14,779 bases of DNA. It comes from an uncultured Lachnoanaerobaculum sp. (GTDB taxonomy: Bacteria; Bacillota; Clostridia; Lachnospirales; Lachnospiraceae). Positions 1 through 6,942 of this stretch are shown one piece after another. The stretch's first letter is position 1; each line of letters begins with the position of its first letter. The notes below the pieces were generated by a model, which ran no database searches, was not told the origin of the DNA, and was given only the letters and a program-made list of their open reading frames with translations. The translations under genes and the position numbers were made by a program. The stretch lies in the NCBI GenBank assembly GCA_937925515.1, contig CALALP010000033.1, positions 1-14,779 on the forward strand. Direction: 5' to 3'.

Positions 1-34
1 AAACAAAAAGAATAAATAATGCTAATAAAGTTAA

Positions 35-49
35 TTTTGCAACAGCCCC
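35..49 (-). repeat. IS1182-like terminal inverted repeat tip
   Basis: TTTTGCAACAGCCCC is the exact reverse complement of the tip GGGGCTGTTGCAAAA that begins the IS1182-like element at 14540. Read on the minus strand, the DNA behind it continues AAAATTAACTTTATTAG, which resembles the start of the 93-bp repeat at 50-142, so it may be a tandem second copy of that repeat cut off by the window edge. It could equally be the right end of an insertion sequence lying to the left. The window is too short here to decide. Confidence 0.6.
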
Positions 50-142
50 ATAATAGAAAGTCTTTAAATTAGCAAATATAGTTTTCTCTGTATCTGTAAG
101 GAGAACATAGTTACTAATAAAATTTAGTTTTGCAACAGTCCC
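50..142 (-). repeat. 93-bp palindromic repeat, copy A
   Basis: Read on the minus strand, this segment starts GGGACTGTTGCAAAA and ends TATTAT, and it aligns without gaps over 93 positions to 11632-11724 (73 of 93 identical, counted by eye). Its centre is an imperfect inverted repeat with arms 68-88 and 101-118 and a 12-nt loop, so the transcript would fold into a long stem-loop. The outer tip resembles IS1182-type ends. This suggests a small non-autonomous, MITE-like element or a structured-RNA repeat. No coding capacity is visible. Confidence 0.65.
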
Positions 143-151
143 TATTTAACT

Positions 152-643
152 TTACTTAATTAAATTCTCTACCTCTTTAATATCTACTAACTTACCACCA
201 CTTGAAAAGGCGATTTTATTGTCTTTTCTATAACTTGGGACTGCCTCAAATGCAAGTTCCTCCCAAACTAGATTATTATTTGCAATGACTTTGTCTGCGT
301 ATTTATTTTCTGATAATAGTTTATAGACTTCCTCTTTATCTGCACCACAAAGAGCTGCAAACTCAGAAAGTAGTTTAATATCATCAATTTTTTTTCCTTC
401 CTCAAAATGTGCATTGTATACCAAGTCATTAAACTTTGAGGCATTTAAATTGTTTTCCTTTATGAAAATGAGGGTTTGTGTTGCTAGGTCTGAATGAACA
501 GGTGCAAATTCAGGTCTTGGGTGTGCCTCACAAGGAAACCAATCAATATCTATATCATATTTTTCTCTGAGTTTTGCTAACTCCTTTAAGCCCTTATAGC
601 AATATGGGCAGGTATAATCAAAATAAACTTCTAATTTACTCAT
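152..643 (-). CDS. DsbA-family thiol-disulfide oxidoreductase
   Basis: The predicted 163-residue protein has a thioredoxin-like beginning (KLEVYFDYTCPYCYKG) with an active-site CPYC at residues 12-15 and a Val-Pro at 135-136 that fits the cis-proline loop facing the active site. An alpha-helical insert lies between the two halves, as in DsbA/FrnE-like proteins. It has no signal peptide, so it is probably cytoplasmic and acts in thiol-disulfide exchange, but its substrate cannot be read from the sequence. At 163 residues it is shorter than the roughly 200 usual for FrnE-type members, although both ends look natural. The start is supported by AAGGAG five nucleotides upstream of the ATG on the minus strand. 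It is the only minus-strand gene here and is transcribed away from trpS. Its 3' end lies 9 bp from the repeat at 50-142. Confidence 0.85.
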   Translation of the reverse strand: MSKLEVYFDYTCPYCYKGLKELAKLREKYDIDIDWFPCEAHPRPEFAPVHSDLATQTLIFIKENNLNASKFNDLVYNAHFEEGKKIDDIKLLSEFAALCGADKEEVYKLLSENKYADKVIANNNLVWEELAFEAVPSYRKDNKIAFSSGGKLVDIKEVENLIK

Positions 644-744
644 ATTTACTCCTTTTAAAATGTTTTAGTTTAATAATTATGTAGTATTGCAAAATTCATT
701 TTAAAATAATTATTATGTTTATTTTGCAACAACTCTGTTAATAC

Positions 745-759
745 ATAACTAATAGTTAT
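745..759. promoter_or_regulatory. 15-bp palindrome between divergent genes
   Basis: ATAACTA-A-TAGTTAT is a perfect 7-bp inverted repeat around one central base. It sits between the divergent dsbA-like and trpS genes, about 28 bp upstream of the likely trpS -10 element. Its position and symmetry fit a dimeric regulator's operator. In such AT-rich DNA it could also arise by chance, and no regulator is identified. Confidence 0.3.
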
Positions 760-783
760 ATTGTAGCAAAAATATTGTTAATG

Positions 784-792
784 TGGTATCAT
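784..792 (+). promoter_or_regulatory. Candidate extended -10 promoter of trpS operon
   Basis: TGG-TATCAT (784-792) is an extended -10 element (TGnTATnAT). The best -35-like hexamer, TTGTAG at 761-766, is 20 bp away and therefore weak. Transcription would begin near 799, leaving a leader of about 47 nt before the trpS ATG at 846. That is too short for a T-box leader, and no T-box sequence is visible. Confidence 0.35.
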
Positions 793-845
793 TGTAACAT
801 TAATATTCAAGTAAATTGAATTTGATTTTTTATATAGGAGGAAAT

Positions 846-1934
846 ATGGTAATACTTACAGGGGATAGACCCACGGGCAGACTTCATTTAGGACATTATG
901 TAGGCTCTTTAAGAGGTCGTGTAGAATTACAAAATTCAGGAAAATATGATAACATTTTTATAATGATTGCAGATGCACAAGCACTTACAGATAATATAGA
1001 TAATCCTGAAAAAATAAGACAAAATATAATAGAGGTAGCACTTGACTATTTAAGTGTAGGAATAGATCCAAATAAAACAAATATTTTTATTCAATCTCAG
1101 ATTCCACAACTTTGCGAACTGACATTTTACTATATGGATTTAGTAACAGTTTCAAGACTTTATAGAAACCCAACTGTAAAGGCTGAAATTCAACTTAGAA
1201 ACTTTGAGGCAAGTATTCCGGTAGGCTTTTTAACTTATCCTATAAGTCAAGCTGCTGACATTACTGCATTTAAGGCTACTACTGTTCCGGTAGGAGAGGA
1301 TCAACTCCCTATGATTGAACAGACAAGAGAGATTGTAAGAAAATTCAATTCTATATATAAGGAGGTACTTGTAGAACCAACTGCATTAGTACCTAAGAGC
1401 GAGGCTTGCAATAGACTCCCCGGAATTGACGGTAAGGCTAAGATGAGTAAATCTCTTGGAAACTGCATTTATATTTCAGATACTGAAGAAGAGATTATTT
1501 CAAAGGTTAAGATTATGTATACAGACCCACTACATCTTAAGGTAAGTGATCCGGGACATCTTGAGGGAAATACAGTATTTACTTATTTAGATGCATTTTG
1601 TAGAGATGAACATTTTCCAAAATATCTCTCAGAATATAAAAATCTAAATGAGCTAAAGGAACATTATACTCGTGGTGGTTTGGGAGATATGAAAGTAAAG
1701 AAGTTTTTGACTTCAATATTGCTTGAAACACTTGAACCTATTAGAAATAGAAGAGCAGAGTATGAAAAAGATATACCTTTAGTTTATGATATATTAAGGA
1801 AAGGAACTGAGGTTGCAAGAGAAATTGCAGAAAAAACTTTACAAGAAGTGAAAGCTGCCATGAAGATTAATTATTTTGAAGATAATAGTCTTATTGTAGA
1901 CTATTCTGAAAAATATCAAAGGAGTAAAGTATGA
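846..1934 (+). CDS. trpS: Tryptophanyl-tRNA synthetase
   Basis: This class I aminoacyl-tRNA synthetase charges tRNA-Trp with tryptophan, using ATP, in the cytoplasm. The predicted 362 residues include the HIGH-type signature TGRLHLGHYVG (residues 10-20) and KMSKS (199-203), which bind ATP. Length and order fit bacterial TrpRS. The open frame runs upstream to a TTG at 816, but AGGAGG at 836-841 lies four nucleotides before the ATG at 846 and would fall inside the longer version. The shorter form also begins at the usual MVILTGDRPTG, so 846 is the start. Its stop overlaps the luxS start (ATGA), indicating translational coupling. Firmicute trpS genes are often under T-box control, but none is visible upstream here. 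Confidence 0.96.
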   Translation: MVILTGDRPTGRLHLGHYVGSLRGRVELQNSGKYDNIFIMIADAQALTDNIDNPEKIRQNIIEVALDYLSVGIDPNKTNIFIQSQIPQLCELTFYYMDLVTVSRLYRNPTVKAEIQLRNFEASIPVGFLTYPISQAADITAFKATTVPVGEDQLPMIEQTREIVRKFNSIYKEVLVEPTALVPKSEACNRLPGIDGKAKMSKSLGNCIYISDTEEEIISKVKIMYTDPLHLKVSDPGHLEGNTVFTYLDAFCRDEHFPKYLSEYKNLNELKEHYTRGGLGDMKVKKFLTSILLETLEPIRNRRAEYEKDIPLVYDILRKGTEVAREIAEKTLQEVKAAMKINYFEDNSLIVDYSEKYQRSKV

Positions 1935-2422
1935 AGAAAATAGCTAGTTTTACAGTAAATCATCTTGTATTATACCCCGGAGTATATGTATCAAGGAAAG
2001 ATAGGGTAGGTAAAGATTGCATTACAACATTTGATATAAGAATGACAAGACCGAATTTTGAGCCTGTTATGAATACAGCTGAAATACATACACTAGAGCA
2101 TTTGGGAGCAACATTTTTAAGAAACCATGCTGAGTATGGAAATAAAACAATATATTTTGGTCCTATGGGTTGTAGAACGGGCTTTTATTTACTTCTTTTA
2201 GGAGATTATGAGTCAAAGGACATTATAGGTTTGCTAAAAGAATTATTTGAATTTTGCAAAGATTATGAGGGAGAAGTACCTGGGGCATCTGCAAGAGATT
2301 GTGGAAACTTTAGAGATATGAACCTACCTATGGCAAAATTTTTAGCTAAGAAATATTTAGATGAAGTTTTAAATGATATCAAAGAAGACAGACTAGTTTA
2401 TGCAGATGTAGAAGAACAATAA
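1931..2422 (+). CDS. luxS: S-ribosylhomocysteine lyase (LuxS)
   Basis: LuxS cleaves S-ribosylhomocysteine to homocysteine and DPD, the precursor of autoinducer 2, in the activated methyl cycle. The 163-residue protein has the metal-binding HTLEH motif (His53, Glu56, His57), the third metal ligand Cys124 in ARDCGN, and Cys81 in MGCRTGFY, matching the family's catalytic cysteine. Length is typical. The ATG overlaps the trpS stop by four bases (ATGA), with AAGGAG just upstream inside trpS. No adenosylhomocysteine nucleosidase (pfs/mtnN) or methionine gene is nearby, so the rest of the methyl cycle must be encoded elsewhere. Pairing with trpS is not a standard arrangement I recognise. Confidence 0.97.
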   Translation: MKKIASFTVNHLVLYPGVYVSRKDRVGKDCITTFDIRMTRPNFEPVMNTAEIHTLEHLGATFLRNHAEYGNKTIYFGPMGCRTGFYLLLLGDYESKDIIGLLKELFEFCKDYEGEVPGASARDCGNFRDMNLPMAKFLAKKYLDEVLNDIKEDRLVYADVEEQ

Positions 2423-2448
2423 TTATCAAAAGAAAGGAAACTTACTTA

Positions 2449-3339
2449 ATGAAAGGAATTGTTTTAGCAGGAGGAAGTGGAACAAGACTTTATCCACTAA
2501 CAAAGGTAACATCAAAACAGTTATTACCAATTTTTGATAAGCCTATGATTTATTATCCTATTTCAGTGCTTATGACAGCAGGCATTAGGGAGATACTAAT
2601 TATTTCAACTCCTGATGATACACCAAGGTTTAAAGAACTTTTAGGGGACGGTCATCAATTTGGTTTGGAGTTTTCTTATGCCGTTCAGCCAAAACCTGAG
2701 GGGCTTGCACAAGCATTTACAATAGGTGCAGAGTTTATAGGAAATGATTCAGTGGCTATGATTTTAGGGGATAATATATTCCAAGGCCAAGGGCTTAAGG
2801 AGCATTTAAAAAATGCCGCCAATAAGGCAAAGGGGGCAACAGTATTTGGATATTATGTAGATGACCCTGAAAGATTTGGAATTGTGGAGTTTGATAGTAA
2901 TGGAAAGGCTATTTCAATAGAAGAAAAACCTAAAGAGCCAAAAAGTAATTATTGTGTTACCGGATTGTATTTTTATGATAATAAGGTTGTAGAGTATGCT
3001 AGAAATTTAAAGCCGTCTGCACGAAATGAGCTTGAAATTACAGATTTAAACCGTATTTATTTAGAGGCAGGGGAGCTTGATGTAACACTTTTAGGTCAAG
3101 GATTTACTTGGCTTGATACAGGAACACATGAAAGTCTTGTAGAGGCGACAAATTTTGTTTATACAGTTGAAACTCATCAACATAGAAAAATTGCCTGCTT
3201 AGAGGAAATAGCTTATGTAAATGGTTGGATAACTAAGGAGCAGGTTATGGAATCGGTAGAGGTTTTAAAGAAGAACCAATATGGTAGATATTTACTTGAT
3301 GTGTTAAATGGAAAATATCTGGATAAGATAAAAAAATAG
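2449..3339 (+). CDS. rfbA: Glucose-1-phosphate thymidylyltransferase
   Basis: RmlA/RfbA makes dTDP-glucose from dTTP and glucose-1-phosphate, the first step of dTDP-rhamnose and related sugar-nucleotide synthesis for surface glycans. The 296-residue protein has the nucleotidyltransferase signature GGSGTRLYPLT (8-18), metal-binding Asp108 in GDNIF, the sugar-phosphate segment EEKPKEPKSNY (159-169) and WLDTGTHESL (221-230) with the second metal aspartate. The ATG has GAAAGGAAA about 10 nt upstream. It follows luxS by 26 bp and probably shares its transcript. The rmlB, rmlC and rmlD partners are absent from the window, so the gene is an orphan here. A weak hairpin (about 3338-3353) follows, but I cannot call a terminator. 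Confidence 0.95.
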   Translation: MKGIVLAGGSGTRLYPLTKVTSKQLLPIFDKPMIYYPISVLMTAGIREILIISTPDDTPRFKELLGDGHQFGLEFSYAVQPKPEGLAQAFTIGAEFIGNDSVAMILGDNIFQGQGLKEHLKNAANKAKGATVFGYYVDDPERFGIVEFDSNGKAISIEEKPKEPKSNYCVTGLYFYDNKVVEYARNLKPSARNELEITDLNRIYLEAGELDVTLLGQGFTWLDTGTHESLVEATNFVYTVETHQHRKIACLEEIAYVNGWITKEQVMESVEVLKKNQYGRYLLDVLNGKYLDKIKK

Positions 3340-3513
3340 AGAAAGCGATTTTCTAGTTTATAAAGAATATTCAAGTAATTGACTGTCTTTTATATTGATT
3401 TTTAACTTTTTAAATGTCAATAGAAAATTGAAATTATTTCATTTTCTATGTTTTACACAAAAATTTTACTTTATAAATCTTATGCGATTTAATTTGAGCG
3501 AAATTTATTTTAT

Positions 3514-3752
3514 TGTGGATAATGTGGATAACTTGTGTATAACTCTAGTTTACTAACTTTCCAAATAGCCTCTAGTAGTGAAAAATTGTGGATAACTCTG
3601 TGGATACTATGGATAAAACATATATTCGGAGTGAGATTTGTGCAATTTAACAAATTTCCATAAACTTAATAAAAAAATTTAAAACTGTAAATTAACAAAA
3701 TAAAACTATTATTTTCAGACTTATACACAATAAGTGGATTTATTGTGGATAA
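3514..3752. promoter_or_regulatory. DnaA-box cluster
   Basis: Four exact TGTGGATAA nonamers (reverse complement TTATCCACA, the consensus DnaA box) lie at 3514-3522, 3523-3531, 3587-3595 and 3744-3752. One-mismatch relatives lie at 3534-3542 (TGTGTATAA), 3599-3607 (TGTGGATAC), 3608-3616 (TATGGATAA) and 3721-3729 (TTATACACA, opposite orientation). The first two boxes abut, as do those at 3599 and 3608. A spacer of about 100 bp of almost pure A/T (3617-3720) separates the two groups, like the AT-rich unwinding region of a replication origin. No dnaA or dnaN is present, and genes on both sides run in the same direction. A DnaA-binding regulatory or titration cluster is therefore more likely than oriC. 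Confidence 0.7.
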
Positions 3753-3775
3753 GTGAAAAGTTAGAATAAATCTAT

Positions 3776-3789
3776 GGGACTGTTGTCAA
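3776..3789 (+). repeat. IS/repeat tip-like sequence
   Basis: GGGACTGTTGTCAA resembles the tip GGGACTGTTGCAAA of the 93-bp repeat and of the IS1182-like end at 14540. It lies only 8 bp before the IS fossil at 3798, suggesting nested or repeated insertion at the same place. Nothing beyond the tip is recognisable. Confidence 0.4.
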
Positions 3790-3797
3790 TGTTTAAT

Positions 3798-3851
3798 GGG
3801 AGCTATTACAAAAGTAAATAAAAATCTACCATAGCAATAGTTCCCTTTTTT
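3798..3851 (+). terminator. Terminator-like hairpin in IS fossil
   Basis: GGGAGCTATTAC (3798-3809) pairs with GCAATAGTTCCC (3834-3845) with one mismatch and one wobble pair. An inner GTAAAT/ATCTAC stem lies between the arms, and six T residues follow (3846-3851). The shape of an intrinsic terminator is kept although the rest of the IS end has decayed. It would stop transcription coming from rfbA before the GH18 gene. Confidence 0.55.
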
Positions 3852-3990
3852 ATATAAAAATAAAAAAACGGACTCCTAGGAATCAGTTTATTGTGGTGCA
3901 ATAAAGTTATAAATAACAAAATAAAATATCGAGAGAATTGTACCAAATTTGGCGAACATTATTAACTAGTTTATTTAATTTAATTTAATT
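3798..3990 (+). mobile_element. Decayed left end of IS1182-like element
   Basis: This segment matches 14540 to about 14730, the left end of the intact-looking element, from the terminal hairpin through the first codons of the transposase. The match then dissolves into ATTTA repeats. The start codon has changed from ATG to ATA (about 3911), the -10 TATAAT has become TGCAAT, and in-frame stops follow TKFGEHY. No right end is visible before the GH18 gene, so this is a transposase fossil lacking most of the element. Confidence 0.7.
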
Positions 3991-4045
3991 CAATCCCCCA
4001 TATAGTACCACAAACCTAGTTTTTGCAATATTTTTTACTAATTTC

Positions 4046-4058
4046 GACAAATTTTGTC
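4046..4058. promoter_or_regulatory. 13-bp palindrome at GH18-gene promoter
   Basis: GACAAA-T-TTTGTC is a perfect 6-bp inverted repeat around one base. It ends 13 bp upstream of the candidate -10 element at 4072, so it overlaps the -35 region. This fits a repressor operator. No regulator is known. Confidence 0.3.
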
Positions 4059-4068
4059 TACATTTGTG

Positions 4069-4077
4069 TGTTAAGAT
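4069..4077 (+). promoter_or_regulatory. Candidate extended -10 of GH18 gene
   Basis: TGT-TAAGAT (4069-4077) is an extended -10-like element located 34 bp before the ATG at 4111. No good -35 hexamer stands at 17 bp; the nearest TTGACA-like hexamer (TCGACA, 4044-4049) is 22 bp away. The call rests on position and the extended -10 only. Confidence 0.3.
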
Positions 4078-4110
4078 AAATAATCTCTTTTAACATATTG
4101 CAAGGAAAGA

Positions 4111-5823
4111 ATGGAGGAATCTTTTCAGATGAAAAGAACTAGAAAGAAAAGAAATAACAAATTAGGGCTTGTGGGGGTAATCATTGCTTTTATTTTAATA
4201 AGTGTGGTTGCAGCAGGTCTTGTATATTTTGAAGATTTATTTATACCAAGTAAAGTCTTGAGTGAACAAGAATACTTTAAGGTAGATGAAGATAAAGTAG
4301 CTATTTTACATAATTATGAATTACAAAGTGCAACAGCTGTTTTAGAAAACAATTCAATATATATTCCATTAGCTTGGTATTCAAAGCTAGTAGATAATAA
4401 ATTTTATTATAGTATGGCTGAAAAGCAGGTTATAATCACAAGAGCAGACGAGATAGTAAAGCTTAAATTCAGTGATAAAGACGCACAAGGAAAGAATGTT
4501 TTTATACAAAAGGGAGATACTATGTATATGCTCCTAGATAAGATAAAAGAATACTCTGATATAATAGCAGAGGACTATACAAACTTAGAAGTAAAGAGAG
4601 TAAATATAGTCAATATTTTTGGCGATTATAGGGTTGCAAAAGTAAAGTCAAATACTAGAGTCTTTGCATCAGACAGTATACGTTCAGATACAGTAAAAAA
4701 GCTAGATAAAGATGAGGAAGTAAAGATACTTGAAAATTTAACTGATGAAGAATTTTCAAATAAAAAGTGGTTAAAGGTTACAGCAAGCGAGGGATTTACA
4801 GGCTTTATAAGAAAATCAAAATTAGTTGATTATGAAACTAAAAACCTTGCAAGTCAGTTTAATGCACCTGTATATACTTCATTGCAGCTTGGAGAAAAAG
4901 TTATACTTGGTTGGCATCTTGTGTCTAATAAAGAGTCAAATGACTATTTTGAAGATATAGTCAAAAATACTTCAGGAATGAATGTCATCTCGCCTACTTG
5001 GTTTGCACTAGCTGATAATGAGGGAAATTATAAAAGCTATGCAAGTGCAGACTATGTAAAAAAGGCACATGATAAGGGGCTAATGGTTTGGGCGTTGTTG
5101 GATAACTTTAATAAGAAAGTAGATTCTGAAAAATTATTTTCAAAAACTTCAAATAGAGAAAAGTTAATAGAGCAACTTATGAAAGATGTCAAAGAATATA
5201 ACATTGACGGAATTAATATAGACTTTGAAACCTTAAAGCAAGATGCAATTATACATTATATTCAGTTTATAAGAGAGCTATCAGTAGCTTGTAGGAAAGA
5301 GGAAATATTTCTTACAGTAGATGTACCTAATTACGAAAATTTTAATGGATTTTATCAAAGAGATAAGTTGGCAGAGGTTACTGATTATATCATAAACATG
5401 GGGTATGATGAACATTATGTAGGTTCTGATAAGGGAAGTGTGGCATCAATAGAATATGTAAAGAGAGGTATTGACAATACACTTAACGAGGTAAGTGCAG
5501 ATAAACTCATAAATGCAATTCCTTTTTATACTAGAGTTTGGACTGAAAAAAATTCAAAAGTAACAAGTAAAGCACTTGGAATTGAGGCATCAAAAACTTG
5601 GGTTGAGGAAAATAATGTAACTCTTAATTGGGACGATACCATAGGTCAATATTATGGAAGTATTGAAACAAATGAGGGAACAAAACATATATGGCTTGAA
5701 GATGATAAGTCTTTAGAGCTTAAAATAAATTATATGAAAGAAAAAAATCTTGCAGGGGTCGCAGGCTGGAGGCTTGGGCTTGATTCAAAGGAGATATGGG
5801 AGACTGTTATAAAAATGAAGTAA
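4111..5823 (+). CDS. Membrane-anchored SH3 / glycosyl hydrolase 18 protein
   Basis: The 570-residue protein has a basic N-terminus (KRTRKKRNNK) and one membrane segment (about 19-41). A region of about 48-165 resembles the copper-amine-oxidase-N-type domain seen in cell-wall proteins, followed by an SH3-like domain (about 172-240) and a GH18 TIM barrel (about 262-570). The GH18 motif DGxxxDxE is intact as DGINIDFE (366-373), so Glu373 can act as the catalytic acid. The end AGVAGWRLGLD matches YaaH/SleL-like GH18 enzymes that cut N-acetylglucosamine linkages in peptidoglycan. It therefore probably faces the cell wall from the outer side of the membrane. Two starts compete: ATG 4111 (AAGGA only 4 nt upstream) and ATG 4129 (GGAGG 11 nt upstream, beginning MKRTRKKR). 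The exact substrate is inferred. Confidence 0.85.
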   Translation: MEESFQMKRTRKKRNNKLGLVGVIIAFILISVVAAGLVYFEDLFIPSKVLSEQEYFKVDEDKVAILHNYELQSATAVLENNSIYIPLAWYSKLVDNKFYYSMAEKQVIITRADEIVKLKFSDKDAQGKNVFIQKGDTMYMLLDKIKEYSDIIAEDYTNLEVKRVNIVNIFGDYRVAKVKSNTRVFASDSIRSDTVKKLDKDEEVKILENLTDEEFSNKKWLKVTASEGFTGFIRKSKLVDYETKNLASQFNAPVYTSLQLGEKVILGWHLVSNKESNDYFEDIVKNTSGMNVISPTWFALADNEGNYKSYASADYVKKAHDKGLMVWALLDNFNKKVDSEKLFSKTSNREKLIEQLMKDVKEYNIDGINIDFETLKQDAIIHYIQFIRELSVACRKEEIFLTVDVPNYENFNGFYQRDKLAEVTDYIINMGYDEHYVGSDKGSVASIEYVKRGIDNTLNEVSADKLINAIPFYTRVWTEKNSKVTSKALGIEASKTWVEENNVTLNWDDTIGQYYGSIETNEGTKHIWLEDDKSLELKINYMKEKNLAGVAGWRLGLDSKEIWETVIKMK

Positions 5824-5921
5824 TCAGTAAGTTATTATTAAAAAATATTTGTGTTTTTAAATAAAAGGTGCTAATATATGGTAAATCAATCGGTGATATA
5901 CTATTTAAGGAGAAAGCAAGT

Positions 5922-6929
5922 ATGGCATTAATAATACCTAAGAACTATGACCCTGTTTTAACAATTAAAGAAACTCAAGAGGCAATTAAATATATAAGAG
6001 ATACTTTTCAAAAAGAATTTGGTAAAGAGATGAATCTTGAAAGAGTTTCTGCTCCACTTTTTGTAACTAAGTCAAGTGGACTAAATGACAATTTAAATGG
6101 AATTGAAAGACCTGTAAGTTTTGATATAGCAAATTTACCAAATGAGGAGGTTGAAATAGTACAATCCCTTGCAAAGTGGAAAAGAATGGCACTCTATAAA
6201 TATAACTTTAATCCTGATGAGGGGCTTTATACCAACATGAATGCCATAAGACGAGATGAAGATTTAGATAACTTACATTCTTGTTATGTGGACCAATGGG
6301 ATTGGGAAAAAGTTATAAGAAAAGAAGATAGAACTATAGAAACACTTGAAAATACTGTAAGACTTATATTTAAGATTATAAAGCACATGGAGCATGAAGT
6401 TTGGTATAAGTATCCACAGGCAGTAAATAAATTACCGGAGGACATTTTCTTTATTACCTCACAGGAACTACTTGATATGTACCCTGATATGACTTCTAAG
6501 GAAAGAGAAAATGAAATCACAAAAAAGCATGGTTGTGTATGTATTGAGAAAATTGGTGGAGTTTTAAGCAATGGTAAGCCACATGACGGCAGAGCACCTG
6601 ACTATGATGATTGGGAACTTAATGCAGATATATTGTTTTGGTTTGAAAGCCTTAATTGTGCAATAGAAATTTCAAGCATGGGAATAAGAGTAAGTGAGGA
6701 GTCATTGGCAAAGCAACTTGAAATTTCAGGCTGTACTGAAAGGAGCAAGCTTGTATATCATAAAATGCTTTTAAATAAAGAACTTCCATATACTATCGGT
6801 GGTGGAATAGGTCAGTCAAGACTTTGCATGCTCTTACTTAAAAAAGCACATGTCGGAGAAGTTCAATCAAGCTTATGGCCTAGTGAAATGTTAGAAGAGT
6901 GTAGAAAGAATAATATACTTTTACTTTAA
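5922..6929 (+). CDS. asnA: Aspartate-ammonia ligase
   Basis: AsnA makes asparagine from aspartate, ammonia and ATP in the cytoplasm. It is related to the class II aspartyl-tRNA synthetase core. The product begins MALIIPKNYDP and contains the family's C-terminal block GGGIGQSRLCMLLL followed by HVGEVQSSLWP, plus the internal R-DEDLDNLHSCYVDQWDWE region. The frame is open back to a GTG at 5868, but AAGGAG at 5907-5912 sits nine nucleotides before ATG 5922. The resulting 335 residues agree with the roughly 330 of known AsnA proteins, so 5922 is chosen. It lies 98 bp after the GH18 gene and 13 bp before the next gene, and leads a run of four tightly packed genes ending in nth. Confidence 0.95.
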   Translation: MALIIPKNYDPVLTIKETQEAIKYIRDTFQKEFGKEMNLERVSAPLFVTKSSGLNDNLNGIERPVSFDIANLPNEEVEIVQSLAKWKRMALYKYNFNPDEGLYTNMNAIRRDEDLDNLHSCYVDQWDWEKVIRKEDRTIETLENTVRLIFKIIKHMEHEVWYKYPQAVNKLPEDIFFITSQELLDMYPDMTSKERENEITKKHGCVCIEKIGGVLSNGKPHDGRAPDYDDWELNADILFWFESLNCAIEISSMGIRVSEESLAKQLEISGCTERSKLVYHKMLLNKELPYTIGGGIGQSRLCMLLLKKAHVGEVQSSLWPSEMLEECRKNNILLL

Positions 6930-6942
6930 TGTGGAGAGTTTT

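Larger units (their letters stand above)
3340..4110. other. Gene-free region with DnaA boxes and IS fossil
   Basis: These 771 bp contain no reading frame with a plausible ribosome binding site. From left to right there are AT-rich DNA (3355-3510), a DnaA-box-like cluster (3514-3616), a very AT-rich spacer (3617-3720), two further boxes (3721-3752), an IS-tip-like sequence (3776-3789), a decayed IS1182-type left end with its hairpin (3798 to about 3990), a short ATTTA tandem run (about 3971-3989), and the probable promoter of the GH18 gene (4046-4077). Confidence 0.8.

Noticed and set aside
722..736. Another IS/repeat tip (TTTTGCAACAACTCT)
   Set aside because: Only about 11 of 15 bases match and the adjoining DNA does not follow the repeat.
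650..845. T-box leader before trpS
   Set aside because: No T-box consensus or specifier stem is seen, and the distance from the likely promoter to the ATG is only about 47 nt.
816..845. Upstream TTG extension of trpS (MNLIFYIGGN)
   Set aside because: It is encoded by the ribosome binding site itself and is absent from the usual TrpRS start.
3340..4110. Chromosomal origin oriC
   Set aside because: The DnaA boxes and A/T spacer fit, but dnaA and dnaN are absent and gene direction does not switch here; kept only as an alternative in the finding.
5897..5902. TATACT as -10 of asnA
   Set aside because: The start would fall in the ribosome binding site at 5907-5912, and no -35 element is present.
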